Positions 1 to 12,502 of a DNA stretch of 64,000 bases are shown here, piece by piece. The stretch comes from Sycobia sp. Sy_11 (Eukaryota > Arthropoda > Insecta > Hymenoptera > Epichrysomallidae). The number at the start of each line of letters is the position of its first letter. The first letter of the stretch is position 1. The translations under genes were made by a program, and so were the position numbers. Where the stretch lies: contig JACCIC010000019.1 of the NCBI GenBank assembly GCA_018907035.1, forward strand, positions 1,021,001 to 1,085,000, written 5' to 3'. The notes beneath the pieces are model-generated. The model saw only the letters and a list, made by a program, of their open reading frames with translations, did no database searches and was not told the origin of the DNA.

Positions 1-490
1 TATTGTTCTCTTTACCCTCGTCCACCGCCACAGACCGTCCTCGGCAGCGCTTCAGAAATCGCTGTTGCGCAGGCTTAGACGTAGTCACGGATCAAGAGGT
101 TAAAAAAAAAAAAACAAAAACAAACCTTTTTCTCCCGCGCGCGACTATGAAAATTTAAGCAGGGTAAACGCGAGGGAGAGGGGTCGATATTTAACCCGAA
201 CAAGGATGCGCTCGATCATCGACTGGGCGGAGGAAGGCGGGCGTCGGCGAGGGGTAAGGGGTCGGAGAGGGGCCTCTCCCGAGACGAAGGAGGGGGCGCG
301 CAGCGCCAGGGGAGAATGCCCTTTATCGATTTCACCTGGAATGACCGAGTTTTCACACACGCGCGCTCGCGGATAACCGTGGGAGGGGCGCGGAAGCTGG
401 CGTCGAGCTGGTGGGGTCGAGAGGGGTTTGCAAGACTGGCTTAATAAGCGCCGGTGTGCTCTGTGGGTGAGAGGGGCCGAGGGTGGGGCG

Positions 491-538
<48 letters not shown>

Positions 539-824
539 CTATTTTCGATTTGACGCGAGGAGATTCGTATATTTAAAGTTGCCGCTATTTTCGTCCACCT
601 CGATCCTTGCGCTTATTTCTTACTTTCGACGATCTTTCCAACATGTATATACAAATATACAAGCTTGATCCTCCGTGGAACATTATAGAATTATCTCTTA
701 CACGCGATAGACGATCGTGTGCCCCTTCTCACTCTCTCACGCCTTCCTTCTCGGGATCACGACGACCTAGCCGCCAGCGATCTCCGAACCTCTTCTTATT
801 TCATTATCTAATCTTTTCGCCGAA

Positions 825-895
<71 letters not shown>

Positions 896-1056
896 GGGCC
901 TCGCCCGCTCCATGGAAAGGGAAGAGAACGCGGAAGAGAGTTTGTTCCCGACCCCCCTCCACCACACGAGAGACTGGGTCGCTCGGTCGCGCTACTGTTG
1001 CGCACACCTATTTTGCGCTCGCGGGCTTATATAGGCGCCCGTAGGATCCAGCACGG

Positions 1057-1116
<60 letters not shown>

Positions 1117-1200
1117 TAACATGTCGTGCGGGCGCCGTAAGACAACACGCGAACGGTATCGGCCACCTTCGATGTTATAATGTCTTTCGCATATGACGGG

Positions 1201-1259
<59 letters not shown>

Positions 1260-2229
1260 TGCTCTCTCACCGTTTCTCGACGAACGCGTTTGGCGCGTGC
1301 CGCGTCGGTGATCCGTATTTGGCTCGATGCACTTGCTCGCGCGCGCGCTTGTGTGTAAGGGCAATGAAAACAATGACGTTGATAAGAAGCGTACTGCTGT
1401 ACGACCGCGTGCCTTTTGGTGTACACGACGCCTCGTTCTCGCTCTGCTCCCGAAGCCCACATACTCCAGCGTCGTTGCCTTACTTTTTTTTCTTGCGTCG
1501 TCGATGCCCAACGTTATTATTTTACATTCGATCAGCGCGTCGAATCTCCCTAATATCATCGACTCGTGTGCTCCCTTTTCTGCTTCATCCCTGCCAGTGC
1601 CGGGTCGATGAATCCTGAAAGACGCCGATTTTTCATATTTGCCCGTCGTTGACGAAAGCCGGGGAAGGTGACGAATGGGTGGGGGGTTGGCGGCAGAAGT
1701 GGGACAGGTCTAATGTTTAAATAGAAAAATGGGGCGCGCGCGCGCGCTGCGCCACGGGACGGAAGGATACGGGAGAAAACAATGAAATTCTCCTCTGGTT
1801 TATCCGTCGTTAATAGAGAAGGCTGGGTGGGGGAGGCTGTGGTGACGATTTCCTCGGGTCGCTGACATACAAATATTTATAGATCGCATTATAAGCAGAA
1901 AGGCACATCGCGATATTGGCATTAGGTTATATAATATATAAGAAGCATTCGCGCTGTCTGTGCGCGAGCGCGCGCATTAATTTAGGTGTTGATGCACAAT
2001 CATATATACATGTGAACCGAGTCGCGGTGTGGTTCGAACGAGGAAAAGATGAAATAGAAAAGGAAAGTCCGCTGGTAGCGGAGACCTCCTCTTATATAAG
2101 ATCGAGATCTTTCTCCTTGTATATATATACACACACACAGAAAGCGCATATATTATGGTCGCAAAATCATCGTCCCCGTACACTTCCGCGCGGACCAGTT
2201 CGGCCCCTTCGAGGTTCTTGCATATAAAG
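1..2229. other. Non-coding, upstream of E75B: microsatellite-rich
   Basis: Presumed E75A intron or upstream DNA. It holds (GA)n at 494-532 and 829-893, (TA)n at 1063-1114 and (CT)n at 1205-1256. The open frames here are arginine/glutamate, serine/leucine or tyrosine/isoleucine runs generated by these arrays. No gene recognised. Confidence 0.7.
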
Positions 2230-2800
2230 GGGAGAGCGGAGCGCCTCCGCGGCATGCGAGGTGCCGTAGCGCCGGGCCGCGGGCCGATAGATTAGGAGGT
2301 GGGTGGAAATCAGGCGCGCGCGCTCACCGGGGGTGCATTAACCCCACCGGTCGTCGACCCCTGCCGCTGCTACTGCCGCCGCCGCCGCCGCCGCCGCCGC
2401 CACCTCGCCGCTCGAGACTCGCAGTTACGTCACGCGGTCGCGCACGCGCGCGCTCTCCTCTACCACCCGCCCTCCCACCGCCCCTCGCTCGCTATCCAGT
2501 TTACCGGTCCCTCTCCTCGTTTCCCTCCCTCCCGGTAGACTGCCACCGCCTAGACAACCACCACCAGCGCCACCACCACCACTGCGCTACTACCACACTA
2601 CCGCCGCCAGCACCACCACCTCGTCACTTTTGATGTCGTAACGAGTCGTGATCTCATTTTCATTTGATTGCGAGCGAACGCGCGCGCGCGCGCGCGCGGG
2701 TATTTCGGGCTGCACTGCTGCGCCGACGTCGGCGTTCCCGACGCCGCCGTCGCCGCTGCTGCTGCTGCTGTTGCTCTATACAACGCGGGGTTACTGACCC
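2230..2800. other. GC-rich island with CCG array
   Basis: CpG-dense DNA with a pure (CCG)n run at about 2374-2401, an alternating CG run at about 2677-2699 and a (CTG) run near 2755-2771. It could be a promoter-type island; no coding similarity. Confidence 0.5.
2788..2800 (+). promoter_or_regulatory. Second candidate IR1 nuclear-receptor element
   Basis: gggttactgaccc has one perfect half-site (GGGTCA, read on the minus strand) and one with a C-to-T change, with a one-base spacer. It lies in a GC-rich island 9.4 kb upstream of ATG 12202. Confidence 0.2.
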
Positions 2801-2893
2801 CCCGAGCGAATCTACTTTGGAATCAGGTCAGCCGCTTATTATTGCGGTAGGTGTACACTGCGAGAGAGGGAGGGAGGGACAGAGAAAGAGAGG

Positions 2894-2932
<39 letters not shown>

Positions 2933-3016
2933 GTAGATCTTGGAGCGAGGCCACTCTAGATAACGCACCACCGTTCATATATATTTATATATATCAATAT
3001 AGATTCTATTTCTCTC

Positions 3017-3061
<45 letters not shown>

Positions 3062-3810
3062 TCTAATTTTTCCGTTTTCTTTTCGATACTCATTGTATAT
3101 TTATATTAAATATACTATACAAAATTACTATATTAGTCTATATATATACGGTATATATATATACGGTCGAGGATGATTTTCGTCGGTTTAATCGAGTATA
3201 TATTTATATTGATGATAAAATTAGATAATAAAGCTAATATTTTATGAGAAAGAATGGAGAAGAGATAGATACATAATTTATATATAGATGTAGGCAGAGA
3301 TCTATGTCGATGTGAGTTTCGTAAAAGTGAAAATTATGATTGTCATTGCTTACAATATATAGCGGAATGAGAACGATATATGTATCAAATTCATTATACG
3401 CGACTGTACCGTGAGGGAATCGGGTCCGTCCCGTAATTATATTTTTGTATACATGGTGACTCGTCTATAATTAAGTGAGGGAACGACGCTGTTTTCCGGC
3501 GAATCCTATTTTTGACGCATATTTATACGGCGTTCACGATGGTAACGAGGTTAAACTCGGATGACCGCGCGCCGTCCGCGAGAAGAAGGACAATGGGTCT
3601 AATAAGAGGAGAGAATAAATCAAAGAGAGGTGAGAAAAATCCGTAACAAAAATATACCAGCGCATATATTATGCATGAAATTTTTGCCGCGCTGCAGCTC
3701 CGAAAATTGAATCGCCGGGAGCTTTATTCGATTATTGAACGGTGTCCGCGTGAACTCTACCCGATCTCGGTTGTCGCTGAGTTGCCAAGGCGTGAATTAT
3801 TTGTCTTTAA

Positions 3811-3870
<60 letters not shown>

Positions 3871-4706
3871 GATCGAAAATATAAAAGTGTATGATATCTG
3901 GGTCACTGTACTATCGCCCCGCGCGTTGTGCGCGGTCGTTAACCCCTCGTTCGAAAAAAAAATAACACAACCGAGGAAAAGTACCGGCCTCCTCCTCCTC
4001 CCCCTTCTTCATATCCGTAACGGCAGCGGTCCAAAATCGATCGTACTCCCAAAATACAACATTCGGTAAGATTCGATCTCTGCGATTCCCAGGGGGAAGA
4101 GCGTGTCATATTTTAAACAGTGTATATGTATATATATACTCGCAACCCATATATAGCTTCGTATGAAGTGCACTCAATAATTATGTATAGATATGTATTT
4201 GAATTATTAGTATGATTTTCGAATATGAAATAAGAATTCGAAGAAAATTCGCTTAATGGGAAAAATTCCATAGTACAGGGATGCAATGGAAAAACATAAT
4301 ATTACTTCAATGTAATTGAAATATTAATATAATACACAATCAGTTTTAAAAAAAGGCCAAATCACGTTTAATGAATAGGTAGCAGACAAAATTAGATAGT
4401 AGTATATCACGAATAATATATATATATATAGCAAAGATTCGAAAAATTAATAATTTTTCTTATATGCGAATCTTTCAATTCAAAGACAGGGATGGAGAGA
4501 GGAAGAAAGAGAGATAGAAAGAAAATGAGCCAGTTCAAAGTCCTATGCTGCAGTATTCCATACCAGCACCTCAACCACCGTCGCAAATTCTACTCCCTCT
4601 CCTCCTATCCTTCTCTCTCTCTTTTCCGTTCGCGGGGTCGCGTTCGCGCCGGTTAATGCCCCCGACGCGCGCCCGCGCGACGTTATAGAGCGCCGCGGCC
4701 GCTGCC

Positions 4707-4747
<41 letters not shown>

Positions 4748-4847
4748 CACGTATATATAATGCCCCGTTGCTTTGGCGCGAGCGCCATGTATATATACGT
4801 CACCGTTATACTCCGTTTCGTTCCTTCGTTCGTTCTCTTGCGCGCGT

Positions 4848-4884
<37 letters not shown>

Positions 4885-4941
4885 GCTGGGGATTTTCCCC
4901 TCTCCGTACACTCTCTCAACATTCACCTTCTCCTCCGTTCG

Positions 4942-4982
<41 letters not shown>

Positions 4983-5219
4983 TTCACTCTATCTCTCTCT
5001 TCCTCTCTTGCTCTGTCTCTATTTGGCTCGCGAGCGAGCGAGCGAACGCTGCTGCTGCACACGCGGCTCGCTCCGGTCGTTGGCCTTTCTCGCGGTCGTC
5101 GCCTCTCCCGCTCTTTCACGCCCCCTACCGCCTCCTTCTGCCGCTGCCGCTGCTACTTCGCCACCTTCTCGCTCGCGCGTGCGCGCTCTATAGAGCTGCA
5201 CCGCACAATTCGCTATAAT

Positions 5220-5281
<62 letters not shown>

Positions 5282-5364
5282 TATGCGGTGTCTATGTAGC
5301 CGACTCGCTCTATCGGCTGATAGGAGGCTGCGGCGAAGAGTTGTCTATATATACATATGGGATA

Positions 5365-5421
<57 letters not shown>

Positions 5422-5683
5422 TATATGTGAACGCGCGACACCGAAGCCGAGGTCCTCAGCCCCGCGTATGAATTGTGCATACATCTATCTATCTATTTAT
5501 CTATCGCTCTTAAAACGAGTATATAGGACAGATTCGCGATTATACTATCAAGCAAGCCCGAATAGCAGATTAATGCCCATCCGTTTGCGGCGAGGCCGTC
5601 CAATCGGATTTTGAGGTTTCGCGTACGTGGATGACGTTTTGATAATTGCGAGGGTGGGGAGCGTTGCCCGCTAGAAGATGCAG

Positions 5684-5734
<51 letters not shown>

Positions 5735-6149
5735 CAATTATTATTATATATATGAATATTATTCTATTTCACGACGACCAACGCTCTATCTAGGTATTCT
5801 AATCGATCGTCCGAAAAGTCAATTCGATTCAGATGAACGGCCGCGAAAAGCAAATTTCACCACCCGCGTCCGACCAGATTCTCGTTGGTCTAATTCCAAT
5901 TGCGAACACATACACCAGGACGTTCTTTTCTACAGGTTTATCTTCGATTTTACACGTTAATCCTGTAATTTTGATAACCATATAATAGATTTCTGCAGCT
6001 ATTGTCCGAGACGTATTTATATTGCTGTCACAGTCAGAAGCAGTATCTGTACATAAATTTATCACGAGGAAGTTGCTAAAATTAACCCGCGTTATACGGC
6101 CGCGACAGTCGGATTATAAAACGTCGATTATATATAATGCCGCAAAATG
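2801..6149. other. Non-coding, dense dinucleotide arrays
   Basis: Contains (GA)n 2898-2930, (TC)n 3022-3057, (TA)n 3813-3865, (GA)n 4711-4743, (CT)n 4849-4881 and 4941-4974, and (TA)n 5224-5279, 5369-5419 and 5687-5732. 3060-3800 and 4080-4500 are AT-rich unique sequence. No gene recognised. Confidence 0.7.
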
Positions 6150-6491
6150 AGCGGTCCTTCCCCCCCCCCCTCGCCAACCATCCTCGACCGCATCGGTAAC
6201 GATCGACGAGACGGCAGGGAGATTTAAATGCGATATCGGTCATTCATCTCCCCCTGTCCGCCCCGCCGAATCTCGCTCGCCCGTACGCGCGCAGTGTCGT
6301 TCACCCTCGGCCCCCGAACGGTGCGGCGGCAACTCGAAAAACCACCCCTTCACTCCGCCCGGGGCGGCGGTACGTACGAGGGGCACGCGCGCCTCGGCCG
6401 AGCCAGCCAGCGATCCGGCGATGGAAAGAGAGAGCAGGAGAGGAGGTGGTCATCGACCCCTGCGTGACCCCCGTTCCGAGGGGATAAACAC

Positions 6492-6524
<33 letters not shown>

Positions 6525-6915
6525 TTCTGCCGGGCGCGTTTCGTTGGCCGAGGGGCGGGCGGGGGGTGGTCTGGCGGAACGACCCGTGACCGGAGGGAGA
6601 TCGATGCCCACCCCCCATCCACCCTCCGCGCGCTGTTCACGGAGAGCGCCCGAGCCGGTCGGGCGAGCGCGCGCGCGCACACATGCGCAGCGCCGGCGGT
6701 GGGTTCATCCGGGGTTGCTGCCCCGGCCCGGGGCCGGGCTCGAGCGGGCGCACGCGTCGCTGCATCCGGGCCGTCCTCCTGTCGTGGATCGGGCGGGAGG
6801 CGAGGATGCAGTGGGTGAGAGGTCTGGGAGGGGAAGGTCCCTGACCGGAAATCTCCCCCGAGCACGGGGTCTCCGCGGTGACCCGCGATTTTTCGCCTAT
6901 CGCGATTGGCATGAA

Positions 6916-6969
<54 letters not shown>

Positions 6970-6990
6970 CATCTTTGAAAAAATCTGCCA
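6150..6990. other. GC-rich island with GAC and CA arrays
   Basis: CpG-rich DNA with a (GAC)n run (about 6494-6522) and a (CA)n array (6917-6967). A 185-codon frame (6421-6978) reads polyAsp then proline/arginine-rich sequence ending in His/Thr from the CA array. It has no recognisable domain and frames are open on both strands, so I do not call a gene. Confidence 0.5.
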
Positions 6991-7005
6991 AGCTATAATT
7001 ACATA

Positions 7006-7058
<53 letters not shown>

Positions 7059-7437
7059 AAGTTCGAGGATCGAAATTACGCGAGCGCGCGCGCGCGAGCT
7101 CGTAAAAGAAGGAACGGGGGTAGAGTGTACGGAGGGCAACGATCCCGCCACCCCGGCGCTCTCGCGCCTCGTACCCATTCTCTCTCTCTCTCTTTCTCTC
7201 TCTCACTCTCCCGGCCTCCCCCGTTCGCGCGCCGGGTCACGCGCACCTGATCGCCGACCCTGCCGCCGCGATTCCGATTTCCCGCGCACGCGCGCTCACT
7301 CCGGAGTCGTCGCCCCCGCACAACCACTCCCAGCGCTACGCGATTATTTAGCATTCGAGGCGAGCGAACTCTCTCCCGCTCACATCCTCGTGTAGTCGCC
7401 GTCGTCGGTCGTCGTCGTATCGCTGCGGCGTCCCATT

Positions 7438-7492
<55 letters not shown>

Positions 7493-7559
7493 GACCGCTC
7501 GCTTTTAATACTCGTTCGCCAGGACAAAAGAGCAACGATCTCGCGGAGAGAAGGAGAGG

Positions 7560-7600
<41 letters not shown>

Positions 7601-7721
7601 TTCGCCTCGGCGGCACACGGTGTTCGCGCAAATAAACCCGTCGTCGCCGTCCTGCGCGCGCGCGCAACGGTACAGTACACCTCTCTCGGCTACTTATATT
7701 CCCGCACGGAGAGTCGGCTGC

Positions 7722-7773
<52 letters not shown>

Positions 7774-8913
7774 GGCGAGGTCGCCGAGCTCGCTCGCGAC
7801 TCTTTATGCAGGCGCGCGAGCATTTTTCGAAAAAAAACAAAATGCAGGCATTCTTTTTCTTCGCTGGACGCTGGGAGAGGCGAAGCGGGAAGGAGACAGG
7901 AGTGCAGGGGGCAGGAGACAACAACGTGCCGATGTCGATGCTTTTCTTTTTCTTCATTTTTTTTTTTTTTTTTTTTTTTTTTGTTTTTCATGTTTTTTCG
8001 CTCTCTGTCTATTGCTCCGGCGCCGTCGCTCACCCGCCTATCGGAGAGTTCGAGCCGATAAACAAGGCTCTCGGGCCGCGTTCGTTGAGTTCGAGCCTGG
8101 CGTGGCCGCTGTCGCGCGCGTGGGATTGTTTAATTGTTGCTTAACGGAAAAAGTAAGAGGCACGAGAGAGACAGAGAGGTAAATTTCGCAACCGTTCGCT
8201 GGAGCTCTATGCCAAGAGAGCGAGAGAGCGAGGAGAACGGGGCAGGGGGGGGGACAAAATACGAGTATATGATATAGATTATTGTTACGCGGCCGTGAAT
8301 GACTCTCGTCAATATTTAAAGGAGCAACAAAAAGGAAAGATGTAAGGAGGCCGTCGCGAGCGCGAAAAATCCAAGGTTCGAAATTTCGCGACATACGTGC
8401 AAACACACACACACACACGCGTAACGGCGCGTTCTTAAAAAAAAATAGGGAGGTCGAAGAGGGACAGGAATTTCCTTGCGTAACCTATATACATATATGA
8501 ACAACGGCACGGAGACCTCAACGACAAAATCGAAATATAGCTGGTACATGTGGGAAAGAGGGGGGCTGCAAATTGTGCAATATCTTTGTAATGCCCGCGT
8601 ATAAACACACGGTTGCCGTCTACGCAATTTTGTCGCCGAACTTAGCCACTTTCTTCAACTTGGACGACAGTTCGTGACTCTTACAGTCATTATAAATGTA
8701 CGGCCGCACTTCGGATTCGCCCGATCATCATGAAAGCCCTTGTATTCTCGTCTCTGGTGTGAATTACGCAGCGCTACGTAACCGTACGAGAATCCGCCCG
8801 CGAGAGAAGAAAAGGGGGTCTGGGGATTCGAAAAAGTTCAACGACCCGCTCGACGAAATCGCGTGCCCCAAGGATCGACCGCGCCACGTTCACAACCCCG
8901 TCCGTTCCAGTAC

Positions 8914-8962
<49 letters not shown>

Positions 8963-9078
8963 ACTGATTTACGTAATCCACCCCTCCCCTCCGCCCGGAG
9001 CTATCAACCCCCGTTGCCGCGCCAGCTCCCTTTATCCGTCCTTAATCGCTCGTGCACGCGCGAACGCAGCGAATAGAC

Positions 9079-9123
<45 letters not shown>

Positions 9124-9512
9124 TATAGGAAGGGAGGTCAGTGACCGACCGCATTTTCTCTCGCCTATTCCCCTACTTCAGTAACCCCCGCGAGGAGCGC
9201 AATGCTCTTTCTCTCCCCCCTTCTGTCTCTCTCTCTCTCTCTCGCTTTCTCTCCCTACGCCCCAGCTCCACCCGCTCATTCGCGTTTCTATGTTGTGCCC
9301 CTGCGCAAGTGTGTGTGTGTGTGCGCGCGCGCATGCGTGTGAGTGTACGGAATTTTCGGGATTCGGGTGGCGAAGCGGGTGGGGAGGGGGGTGGTGAACG
9401 AGAGAAGATGCACATCTCTTCCCCCTTCCCGACTTACCTTTCGCTGTAGAAGCAACCGGAATAGACGCGCCTTATACCAAAACGACAAAAATGAATAATA
9501 AAAAGCAGTACG

Positions 9513-9571
<59 letters not shown>

Positions 9572-10519
9572 CGCGAACAAGAAATAGAGATATAGATAGA
9601 AGAAGCAGCCCTCGTTGCCAATATTTTGCTCGTTATAATTATACATTTTGCATCTGTGCTTGTATTCGAAGGAAATAGAGAGGGAGAGAGAAAGAGAAAT
9701 AATAGGAGAGTAGAGCGTAGAAATATACTTGCGTCCGCTGTGAGTATTGGCCCCGCGAGAGATTCGAAAGAGAGCGAGATACATACATATATATATATAT
9801 ATATTTGAGTACATATAATCGTCGCCTTCGCGATATTCGACCGAGCCGTCGACGAGGTGTTCAGCGGAGGGGGGGGGCACAATAGCCCCCCCCCCTCGCG
9901 GGGTTCTTTGCATGCTTTCGACGCTTTTGCAGCCTTCTCCGTCGGCTGATTCATTCCTGAATCTTTGTTCGTTAAAATAGATCGCGAGGAGAGCTGCTGC
10001 TGCTGCTGCTGCTTCGGCTGCAGTAAGCGCTCGCGCGGGCGCACATAATAATGACGGATAAACAAAGAGCGCGGATCTCCGCGTAATATCGGCGAGAGGC
10101 GCTTTTTTCTTTATATATATATATATATATATATAGCACGGCTCGTACGAGGCGTATACCGCTGGACAGAGATTGAGAGAGGGAGAGAGACATCGGCTCG
10201 CGCCTTCCTCGCGACCGAGTGAAGTGAATCAGTGATGGAAAACGAGCGTGTATACGTCTGTCTCTCCTTTATATTATGTCAAGGACCTGATCTAACCTCC
10301 CGCCTTCCCCCGTCCTCTTCTCTAGCTCGCGATCAATCGTTATGAGCGCGATGAATTTCTATAATGTAACGTTAAGATGAAAATGTGTGCTGGATGAGGA
10401 GATGGAAAAAAAGGGAAAACAAGAGGTCACTTTGGCGCGCGTATGTAGAAGTAAGCAGTAGTATGACAGCCCCCCCGCGGGGCTTTCCCGCATTCGTGCG
10501 CTGATATATCGTACTTATT

Positions 10520-10570
<51 letters not shown>

Positions 10571-10711
10571 GAAAGGGTAGTTCGTTCTCGATTTAATCGT
10601 TTTAACGTCGGGCGAGGGGGCGAGGACATTCTCCCTCTTTCTCTCTATATATATGCAACTGCATAAGAGCTCACGCTCTGCCTCATGCGTGCACGCTCCC
10701 ATCTATGTATG

Positions 10712-10766
<55 letters not shown>

Positions 10767-10947
10767 CGCGATATCAAGAGAGGGAGAAAAGGAGAGCGAG
10801 GCGAAAGAGAGAGACGGGTGCATATGCGCGCCTGCACTCGCTCTGTCGCTCTTACGTATAGAAGCCCGTTCGCCCGTTCGCTCGTGCTATATAATATATA
10901 ACTCGCGGGAGAGAAAGAAAGAGATAGGCGTACATATCTATAGAGAG

Positions 10948-10987
<40 letters not shown>

Positions 10988-11643
10988 TGAAGGGGAGGAG
11001 GGAGGGAGGGAGGGAGAGAGATAGTCATAGAGAGACAGACGCAGAGTACAGTGCTCGAGCGCGCGCGCAGGGACTCTCACTTTCACGCGGTGAACTGCGG
11101 GTGAACGTCCGGGAATTGGGTCACAGGGCCCCCACCTCTCGCCGCTACGGTGCTGCTGCTGCTGCTCTCCTCCCCCCTGTCTCTCTCTCTCTCTCTCTCT
11201 CTCCCTCGCTCTCATGTGCAGCAGGCGAGCTGGCGTCCCCGTGTGTATATGCACGTACGTGCGGGCGCGCGCCCGTGTGTGTATACGTGTGCCGTTGCGC
11301 GAGCGCGAGGGACGGAGATGGAAGTAGTCGTCGCGGGCGCCTCGGGTATGCGCGCATAGAGAGCCCGTCGTCGCGGCCGTGCCAGTCCGCACTCGAGCTC
11401 CGTAACAAACGGTCGTCGCCGTCGTCTTCGTCGTCGTCAGCGTCGACCGCCGCCGAGAGGAGCAGAACACGAGTGTTTGTTAATACACACACACACATAC
11501 GTACACATACGTACACACACACACACATACGTATAGATACATACATGTATAGATACGTAGAGATCGCGCGAAGAAGCCTGTGACCGTGCGTGCAAGGATA
11601 AATTATCGGAGAGACCTCGGCGCAATACAGATGCATGGATATG
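6991..11643. other. Non-coding, upstream of E75B
   Basis: Contains (TA)n 7011-7056, 7725-7770, 8919-8959, 9515-9568, 10523-10568 and 10715-10765; (CT)n 7441-7489 and 11179-11202; (GA)n 7565-7598, 9083-9118 and 10951-10983; a T run 7957-7981. Three GC-rich patches lie at 7080-7420, 8040-8130 and 11040-11460. The IR1 element at 9135 is within it. No gene recognised. Confidence 0.65.
9135..9147 (+). promoter_or_regulatory. Candidate ecdysone response element (IR1)
   Basis: aggtcagtgaccg is an inverted repeat of the half-site AGGTCA with a one-base spacer. It fits the EcR/USP consensus RGKTCANTGAMCY at 12 of 13 positions (last base G). It lies about 3.1 kb upstream of ATG 12202, just after a (GA)n array. 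E75 is a classic direct target of ecdysone receptor, so the context suits; binding is inferred only. Confidence 0.35.
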
Positions 11644-12201
11644 TATATATATAAGTGCGACATTAATCGGAGATACGCGTGTGTTTATTAAAGTGGCGCG
11701 GCCAGAAATCTCATCGCAGTGATAAGCGTGAATTTCAAACTCGCGCGCCTCTACCGCGCCTTCGACCGAAAAGGATCTATCTATCACGTGCGCGTCGCAT
11801 ACACGCATATATGTGCGCATAATAAGCAGAGCGGTTAAATCGCTCGCTCGCGCGACGACAACGACTGATTGAGCTCTAAATCGAGGGAGAGCTGCAGCGG
11901 AGGGTGATAGATAAATATATATATATGTGCCCGCGGGTGTATTGCATGTGTGCGTGTCCTCTGTGAATGATCGAGCCAGAGAGCCGGAGGGATAATAATA
12001 GGAAAGAAAGAGGCGTATGAATAATAAGCAAGATTAGAGGGAAGAAAGAAAGTACAGCGAGAGAGTTCGAGGCAGTAATACGAAAGGGAGCAGAGATAGA
12101 GAGAGAGAGAGAGGAGAGAGTGACAGAGAGAGAGAGAGAGAGAGTGTGAGAGAGTGACAGAGAGCGGTAGGAGGCGACGGCCGCCGCTGCTTCTGCTCCT
12201 C
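11644..12201 (+). other. Possible E75B 5' UTR/promoter region
   Basis: A TATA-like tatatataag lies at about 11646-11655. A purine-rich GA tract (12092-12145) runs up to the first ATG. If the B-type start at 12202 is real, its transcript start is probably in this stretch; I cannot place it. Confidence 0.3.
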
Positions 12202-12351
12202 ATGGGGTGTCTGTGCGAGTGCGATCTGGCCTGCGGCGTTGGCGGCGCGGTCGGGGTCGTGCCCCGCGGTTCCGGGGGCTCCGGCTCGTCGTCCGACAGC
12301 GACTCGGGCAGCCTGACTGACGAGGGCCTCGGCGATTCTTCTGTTTCCCAG
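12202..12351 (+). CDS. E75: E75B-type N-terminus, continuous with zinc-finger-2 exon
   Basis: From ATG 12202 a 50-codon open frame runs without interruption into the second zinc-finger exon at 12352. It starts [12 protein letters not shown], continues Gly/Val-rich, then an acidic Ser/Asp stretch (SSSDSDSG) and ends DSSVSQ. Third codon positions are almost all G or C, like the known E75 exons. Known E75B isoforms of insects replace the first zinc finger with a unique N-terminus, so this is a good candidate for the E75B start. The last 18 bases (pyrimidine-rich, ending cccag) also form the 3' splice site used when an upstream exon is joined to 12352, so coding and acceptor signal overlap. The ATG context is mediocre (C at -3, G at +4). 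An alternative is that this is only the end of an intron that happens to be open; I do not recognise the peptide itself. With downstream exons it would give about 989 aa. Confidence 0.6.
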
Positions 12352-12496
12352 GGCTTCTTCAGGCGCAGCATCCAGCAGAAGATCCAGTACCGGCCCTGCA
12401 CCAAGAACCAGCAGTGCAGCATACTCCGCATCAACAGGAATCGCTGCCAGTACTGCAGGCTGAAGAAGTGCATAGCGGTCGGCATGAGCCGTGACG
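12352..12496 (+). CDS. E75: E75 second zinc-finger exon (DNA-binding domain)
   Basis: This 145-nt exon encodes [16 protein letters not shown] onward to [11 protein letters not shown], which I recognise as the second half of the E75 (NR1D3) DNA-binding domain. The four zinc ligands have the nuclear-receptor spacing C-x5-C-x9-C-x2-C; the D-box is CTKNQQC and the last finger pair is CQYC. Boundaries: acceptor cccag before 12352 in phase 0, as expected for joining to a first-finger exon ending ...GCK, and donor gtgagt at 12497 in phase 1. The split codon completes as Ala with the next exon (MSRD-A-VRFG). E75 is a nuclear heme-binding receptor of the Rev-erb group and an early ecdysone-response gene. 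The first-finger exon (CxxCGDKASG type) was looked for in 1-12 kb and not found, so E75A probably starts outside the window. Confidence 0.97.
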
Positions 12497-12502
12497 GTGA
12501 GT
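12497..12502 (+). other. 5' splice site after zinc-finger-2 exon
   Basis: Sequence is ..gacg|gtgagt, a consensus donor in phase 1. It pairs with the acceptor before 18396 and restores the Ala codon of MSRDAVRFG, which fixes both ends of a 5.9-kb intron. Confidence 0.95.

Noticed and set aside
3899..3911. Possible IR1 gggtcactgtact
   Set aside because: The second half-site has two mismatches to the consensus.
4773..5471. 232-codon open frame with Ser/Leu and Tyr/Ile runs
   Set aside because: Built almost wholly from (CT)n and (TA)n arrays; no domain.
10705..11583. 292-codon open frame
   Set aside because: Microsatellite translation (Tyr/Ile, Arg/Glu, Ser/Leu, His/Thr runs); no conserved segment.
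1..12000. First zinc-finger exon of E75A (CxxCGDKASG type)
   Set aside because: Searched by eye for the coding pattern and its ...GCK|gt end; nothing found, so not called.
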